A stretch of DNA of 27,258 bases from an uncultured Eubacteriales bacterium (GTDB taxonomy: Bacteria; Bacillota; Clostridia; Oscillospirales; Acutalibacteraceae), in contig ONIF01000011.1 of assembly GCA_900317795.1 (NCBI GenBank), positions 1 through 27,258 of the forward strand, written 5' to 3'. A program made the translations under genes and the position numbers. Positions 23,547 to 27,258 of this stretch are shown piece by piece. The notes under the pieces are model-generated. The model was not told the origin of the DNA and did not search any database. It was given only the letters and a program-made list of their open reading frames with translations. Within the stretch, counting starts at the first letter, position 1. Each line of letters opens with the position of its first letter.

Positions 23547-24659
23547 TATCCGGAAAAGCAACAAAGGCATAATCAACCTAAAAAATGGAGCCCTCCCCAG
23601 CTATTGGGTGCTCTGTACAATGAAATGAAAAAGCATGCAGTTAATCAACCGGATTCCGATGGACAAACAGTCGGAGCACTTGCAAAACTGATTGCCAAAA
23701 ACCACCCATCATTGGGATTGACCAGCCCTTCAAAAAATAAAAAAACAATAGGAACGTATATTGAACACCTTAAAGAGTTTGGGCATGAAACAAAAATGTT
23801 TACTATCGAAGAATTCTATTCCGAAAAAGATAAGGACTGCAACCGTGTTCTTTATAAATATACCAGTGCGGTCTCTCCGTGTCTGTTCAGACTGATGTAT
23901 GAATCATGCTCCAAAATTAAGGGTATTTCAGACAGAAACCGTGAGGATATTTTATCCCTGATCAAAGCTGTCTATAATACTGAATTTGCTCAATCGTGCA
24001 GCGATCCCCGTCCGAATAACGCTGAAAAAATGATCGAAATGACGTCCGTTCTTGAAGAGCTGTATTCTGTGATAGACAAGATAAATTTTGAATCGAAAAA
24101 AATGAGCAGAGTACATTCACTTGCTCTGATAGAATATTCCTCGTATAATGAACGAAAGAAATTGGCAAGTCTGAAGCCAATGACTGTTTTTCCGTTGAAG
24201 ATAGTTATATATATGGGTGCTTGTTATCTCATTTGTGTAGAAAAAAGGAAAAAGCAGCTTCTGAGATTGAGAATAGACCGCATCACTCAGGTGAATTGTC
24301 AACGTGACAAAAACGGAACGGAAGCAGACTTTATTAAAAAGCTTGATTCTGTAAAAAGTCCTTACGGTGACACGTTGTTTATGTGTCAGGGCAAAGAATA
24401 TGAAATTTCCATCTCTTTTGATAAAGAGCATATCAATGAGGTATTGGATTGGTTCGGCATGAACATCGTCATAGGAAACGACGGTAATGGCCGTTATTCT
24501 GCAACTGTTTTTGCAACCAAGGAGGGCATTATCCGCCTTGCACTGATGTATTCAGATTGGCTTAAGGTAACCGGTCCTGACAGGGCTGTGAATGAAATCA
24601 AAAAAGCGATTCGATATGCAGCCAAAGGGTATGATATGTATAAAAAAAGTGAAAAATAA
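23529..24659 (+). CDS. WYL-domain transcriptional regulator
   Basis: A 376-residue protein. The N-terminal 110 residues (PPQLLGALYNEMKKH... to IGTYIEHLKEFGHE) fit a winged-helix DNA-binding domain. Residues about 205-255 form the WYL core: PLKIVIYMGACYLICV followed by QLLRLRIDRI, where ACYL replaces the W in the WYL triad. The C-terminal 90 residues resemble the WCX dimerization region. Proteins of this shape (for example BrxR and CapW) repress defence operons and respond to a ligand, perhaps nucleic acid. The ATG at 23529 is chosen because AAAGGAGG precedes it by seven bases; an in-frame ATG at 23511 overlaps that site. It is divergent from the long cargo operon and upstream of mcrBC-like genes, so it could control either or both. 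Confidence 0.85.
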   Translation: MSDSSNYPEKQQRHNQPKKWSPPQLLGALYNEMKKHAVNQPDSDGQTVGALAKLIAKNHPSLGLTSPSKNKKTIGTYIEHLKEFGHETKMFTIEEFYSEKDKDCNRVLYKYTSAVSPCLFRLMYESCSKIKGISDRNREDILSLIKAVYNTEFAQSCSDPRPNNAEKMIEMTSVLEELYSVIDKINFESKKMSRVHSLALIEYSSYNERKKLASLKPMTVFPLKIVIYMGACYLICVEKRKKQLLRLRIDRITQVNCQRDKNGTEADFIKKLDSVKSPYGDTLFMCQGKEYEISISFDKEHINEVLDWFGMNIVIGNDGNGRYSATVFATKEGIIRLALMYSDWLKVTGPDRAVNEIKKAIRYAAKGYDMYKKSEK

Positions 24660-24678
24660 TAATGGATTTGTACACCTG

Positions 24679-24711
24679 ATTGTTGACAATGATTTAATGA
24701 TATTGTATAAC
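24679..24711 (+). promoter_or_regulatory. Near-consensus promoter with palindrome over the -35
   Basis: TTGACA (24683-24688) and TATAAC (24706-24711) are separated by exactly 17 bases. The -35 sits in the palindrome ATTGTTGACAAT (24679-24690), a plausible repressor site. It gives the DUF3578-like gene its own promoter. Confidence 0.7.
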
Positions 24712-24770
24712 TAATCCGGTTATGTGAAAAATCTATTGTGAAATTTATCAGATCTGAAAGGAAGATTATT

Positions 24771-25457
24771 ATGAAGGATTGCAATAAGCTCTGTGAAATG
24801 TTTGCTTATGTGGCTGAACGACACGCCGAATTTATGGGTAATAATGTAACCGATCTTGAAGGTGGAAATAAAAACCCGTATTGGATAATGACAAGAACAG
24901 GCAATGAAAAAAGTACTGTTCCGACGATTAGCACCTTGCTTAAGGAAATCTTAAAAAATGAGAAGTACGATTATAAATTCAGCATGTCCACACCCGGTCA
25001 AGAAATGTCCAAGCTGTTATATTATGCCATCTTAAAAGACGTCGAAGATAACCGTAAGCTAATTAAGCCTGAAGGAAAAAAAGAATATGAAAAACCGTCA
25101 ACCAGTAAGGACAAGGCACGCTACGTAGTGTATCTTGTTGACCCGTTTGATAAAAGGGTATATTTAACCTTCAATCAGGGCACTCAAGACAGAGAAGTAT
25201 CAGACATTGAAAAGACAGCTGTACAGCTCAGAGAAATGCTGAAGCCATACTTTGGTGAGGAGAATATTGTGTGGGATAGCTTACCCGGTGCGGAGTATTC
25301 AGCTGATGAAAAATATGGCAAAAAATATTCTAAGGGCACTGTATGCTATATCCAGTATGATGTTGATACCTTATCAGGTATGCAGGATGATACAAAGCTG
25401 ATTGAAGACTTAATGCTCTTTATCAAGATATCTGATAAGTACTTTGAGCTGAAGTGA
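24771..25457 (+). CDS. Stand-alone DUF3578-like protein (McrB N-terminal type)
   Basis: A 228-residue soluble protein. The segment ARYVVYLVDPFDKRVYLTFN (about residues 116-135) and a following LREML helix match what I know of the DUF3578/MrcB_N domain, which is normally the N-terminal DNA-recognition part of McrB-like GTPases. Here it is a separate gene. The ATG at 24771 has AAAGGAAG seven bases upstream; the open frame starts at 24738 but without a site. It has its own promoter and ends at a strong terminator before the mcrC-like gene. I infer that it supplies target recognition to the adjacent McrBC-like proteins. The domain match is by eye and only moderately sure. Confidence 0.7.
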   Translation: MKDCNKLCEMFAYVAERHAEFMGNNVTDLEGGNKNPYWIMTRTGNEKSTVPTISTLLKEILKNEKYDYKFSMSTPGQEMSKLLYYAILKDVEDNRKLIKPEGKKEYEKPSTSKDKARYVVYLVDPFDKRVYLTFNQGTQDREVSDIEKTAVQLREMLKPYFGEENIVWDSLPGAEYSADEKYGKKYSKGTVCYIQYDVDTLSGMQDDTKLIEDLMLFIKISDKYFELK

Positions 25458-25486
25458 TAACCTATACAAGTACATAAAACTAAATG

Positions 25487-25533
25487 ATGAGCCGTAGATT
25501 ATAGAACTTGTGTTGATTTACGGCTCATTTTTT
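25487..25533 (+). terminator. Strong terminator between the DUF3578-like and mcrC-like genes
   Basis: ATGAGCCGTA (25487-25496) pairs perfectly with TACGGCTCAT (25519-25528), followed by a six-T run that begins at the last base of the stem. It begins 29 bases past the stop codon. Confidence 0.85.
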
Positions 25534-25540
25534 GTAGTCG

Positions 25541-25570
25541 TAGCACCAAATATCACAAAATTTGATGCTA
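25541..25570. repeat. Inverted repeat just upstream of the mcrC-like gene
   Basis: TAGCACCAAAT (25541-25551) and ATTTGATGCTA (25560-25570) are complementary at 10 of 11 positions with an eight-base loop. It ends a few bases before the ribosome binding site AAAGGAG (about 25574-25580), so it could be an operator or a hairpin limiting translation. Confidence 0.6.
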
Positions 25571-25590
25571 TTGAAAGGAGTCATACAATT

Positions 25591-26768
25591 ATGAACGATC
25601 AGGGGGGGCCTTTAAAAGAAATCATAGAAATTAAATATAATGCTTCAAAAGGGCAAAATCATAGAATGTATTGTTCCTATAACAGCCTGTCAGAAGATAT
25701 AAAGGAAAATCAGATTATCAAATACGCCCTGCACCTCTGCCAAAAACGCCCCATTGCGGATTCACTGTCTGAGGTATCCTTTTTTGCCTCAGCACATTAA
25801 ACGGAGTTCCTTTGAAAAAGGTTTCAATGGGCGACTTTATCGGACTCAAAAACAACGGAGTCTATAGACAGTATAAGGACGCACTGCTTGCAGCAAAAAA
25901 GATTATCAGTCGATATGGTCTTTCCTATTCCTCCGCACAGCCTGACCAAAAACATTCAGGCAACAATGAAAATACTGTAAATCAAAAGTATAGCGCATAT
26001 TCCTCTGAACAATCCAAGGAACCGAAGGTTTCAATCATCAGTGGAAGGATAATGCCGCATTTTATTGATATGAACCTGCTCTTTGAATATTATTGCAGGG
26101 CTTTATTCAAAAAGGCGATTGATAAATTTAATCAAGACAATAAGAATATGATTGTTTTTGAATTGGAAAGCACAAAGCAAGCTAAAAGACGCGTATTTCC
26201 TGAAAAATCAGACATCGAAAGCTTTTTCATGGAGCATTATGTTCCGGACATTGTTATAACCTACACCCAAAAAGGCAAAACGGATAAACCAAAGGTTGCA
26301 GCTGTATTTGATGCCAAATATTCCGATATAGAAAAACAAACATATAAACAAAGAGAGAGAACACATCAAATACTATTCTATACGCAAATGCTCGGATGCA
26401 AATACGGCGGGTTGATAAGTCCTTACACCTCTGATGAAAATAAGAAAATTTCAGCTAAGGAATATTTCTCTGATAATATTCTTATCAATGGCTCGAAGGA
26501 GGACAAAAGTCCGGTATTGTTTTATATACCATTAGTAGATAAAAAAGATTCCGACTTCTATACTAATGGAATTAAATCGGCTCTTGATGAAATATCCAAT
26601 AGAATTATAGAGCAGGAAAAAAATGCGCAGCTAACAAAAGACACTAGTGACCTGGCTGATATTTTAATAAATCACGAAGAAAAATTATCCCCAAAGCTTC
26701 TAGGCCTAATTAGTGACAAACTTGAAAAAATCAAGAAAATAAAAAATATCAAGAAGGAAGAGGTATAA
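25591..26768 (+). pseudogene. McrC-like restriction nuclease gene with a one-base frameshift
   Basis: Two open frames together resemble McrC. The first (ATG at 25591 with AAAGGAG upstream, to 25800) contains LSEDIKENQIIKYALHLC, as in the middle of McrC/LlaJI-type proteins. The second (open from 25773, to 26768) holds DMNLLFEYY and a PD-(D/E)XK nuclease core: PDIVITY, then AAVFDAKYSD, then HQILFYTQML. The frames join if one T is added to the T6 run at 25780-25785, giving SEVSFFCLSTLNGVPLKK. A usual McrC also has more N-terminal sequence, which is missing here. The joined product would be about 390 residues. The G7 run at 25602-25608 keeps the first frame open. A sequencing error, true decay, or ribosomal slippage could explain the break. 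Confidence 0.78.
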
Positions 26769-26770
26769 AA

Positions 26771-27258
26771 ATGAGTGAGCAGGCATTAACAAATACCGCC
26801 GAAGACAATAAAAATCCGGTAGTAGATGAAGTATTTAATATTTTTTCAAACGTCTGGAACAAACAGGTAATACTATACGGTCCTCCCGGAACCAGCAAAA
26901 CATATTCTGCTATAATAATTGCGGCAAATATTTAGACTATAGTGGGAAAAATTATGAAGAGGCAAGTAAACATTTGGAAAACTGCAAAAATTTTAAATTA
27001 GTGCAGTTTCACCCGTCATACAGCTATGAGTATTTTGTAAGAGGCATTACAGTAAAACCCGATTCCCAAGATAAAAGTAAAATTGAATATAAAACCGAGT
27101 CAAAAATCTTTGAAACTTTTTGTTTACAAAAAGGAAAAAAGGTTCTTATCATTGATGAAATCAATCGTGCACCGCTTGCCTCTGTACTGGGCGAGCTTAT
27201 TTACGGACTTGAATACAGAAACAAGGAGATTACAACTCCTTACGAATTAGAAGATAAA
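26771..27258 (+). pseudogene. McrB-like AAA+ NTPase gene, frameshifted and cut by the window end
   Basis: From the ATG at 26771 the protein reads to the Walker A motif ILYGPPGTSKTYSAIIIAAN and then meets TAG at 26933. In another frame the coding continues with KYLDYSGKNYEEASKHL, the family motif LVQFHPSYSYEYFVRGI and Walker B KVLIIDEINRAPLASVLGEL, running open to the end of the window. One extra A in the AAA at 26926-26928 would join them as AAKYLDYSG. McrB NTPases form rings that translocate DNA for McrC to cut. The start overlaps the mcrC-like stop region, with GGAAGAGG as ribosome binding site. The N-terminal recognition domain is absent and may be supplied by the separate DUF3578-like gene. 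Confidence 0.82.

Noticed and set aside
25602..25608. G7 run as the phase-variation switch that would restore mcrC
   Set aside because: The McrC-like motif just after the run is already in frame with the ATG; the break lies further on, at the T6 run.

Overview
The window looks like a mobilizable plasmid, or a plasmid-derived element, from a low-to-mid GC anaerobic Firmicute. Ruminococcus or another Oscillospiraceae is my inference from gene content, strong AAGGAG ribosome binding sites and codon style; no rRNA or other taxonomic marker is present.

Backbone, about 1-9.9 kb. A small serine resolvase (+ strand) is followed by a leftward block: primase-helicase, an origin-like region with four direct iterons and one inverted copy, a replication initiator, a ribbon-helix-helix partition partner, ParA, an ATPase of the AAA/DUF4143 type, and a MobV relaxase. 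A recognisable pMV158-type oriT lies just upstream of the relaxase. AT-rich direct repeats containing TTATATAA flank parA and are good centromere/operator candidates. A short 3' stub of a group II intron (domains V-VI) marks the edge of the backbone.

Cargo 1, 10.0-22.96 kb, all leftward. Twelve genes (22954 down to 11563) are packed with gaps of at most 36 nt or small overlaps and look like one operon. A thirteenth gene, with its own promoter, follows. In transcription order: an acidic unknown protein, an AAA+ ATPase, a cytoplasmic leucine-rich-repeat protein, two copies of an unknown small family (here 'family F'), a Lys-rich unknown protein, a radical-SAM-like/SPASM protein with an unusual cysteine spacing, three paralogs that share a nearly invariant N-terminus with five consecutive serines, a third family F copy, a PARG-like macrodomain hydrolase, then a zinc-ribbon/LRR protein. 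I do not recognise this as a described system; it is the best candidate for something new. The simplest hypothesis is that the Ser-rich N-terminus is a tag recognised or modified by the SPASM protein.

Cargo 2, 23.5 kb to the end, rightward. A WYL-domain regulator is divergent from cargo 1. After it come a stand-alone DUF3578-like (McrB N-terminal type) protein, then mcrC-like and mcrB-like genes, each with an apparent one-base frameshift. The divergent promoter region between the two cargo blocks is a tandem duplication of about 294-298 bp, so each side has two promoter copies. All functional statements rest on reading motifs by eye; no database search was possible.
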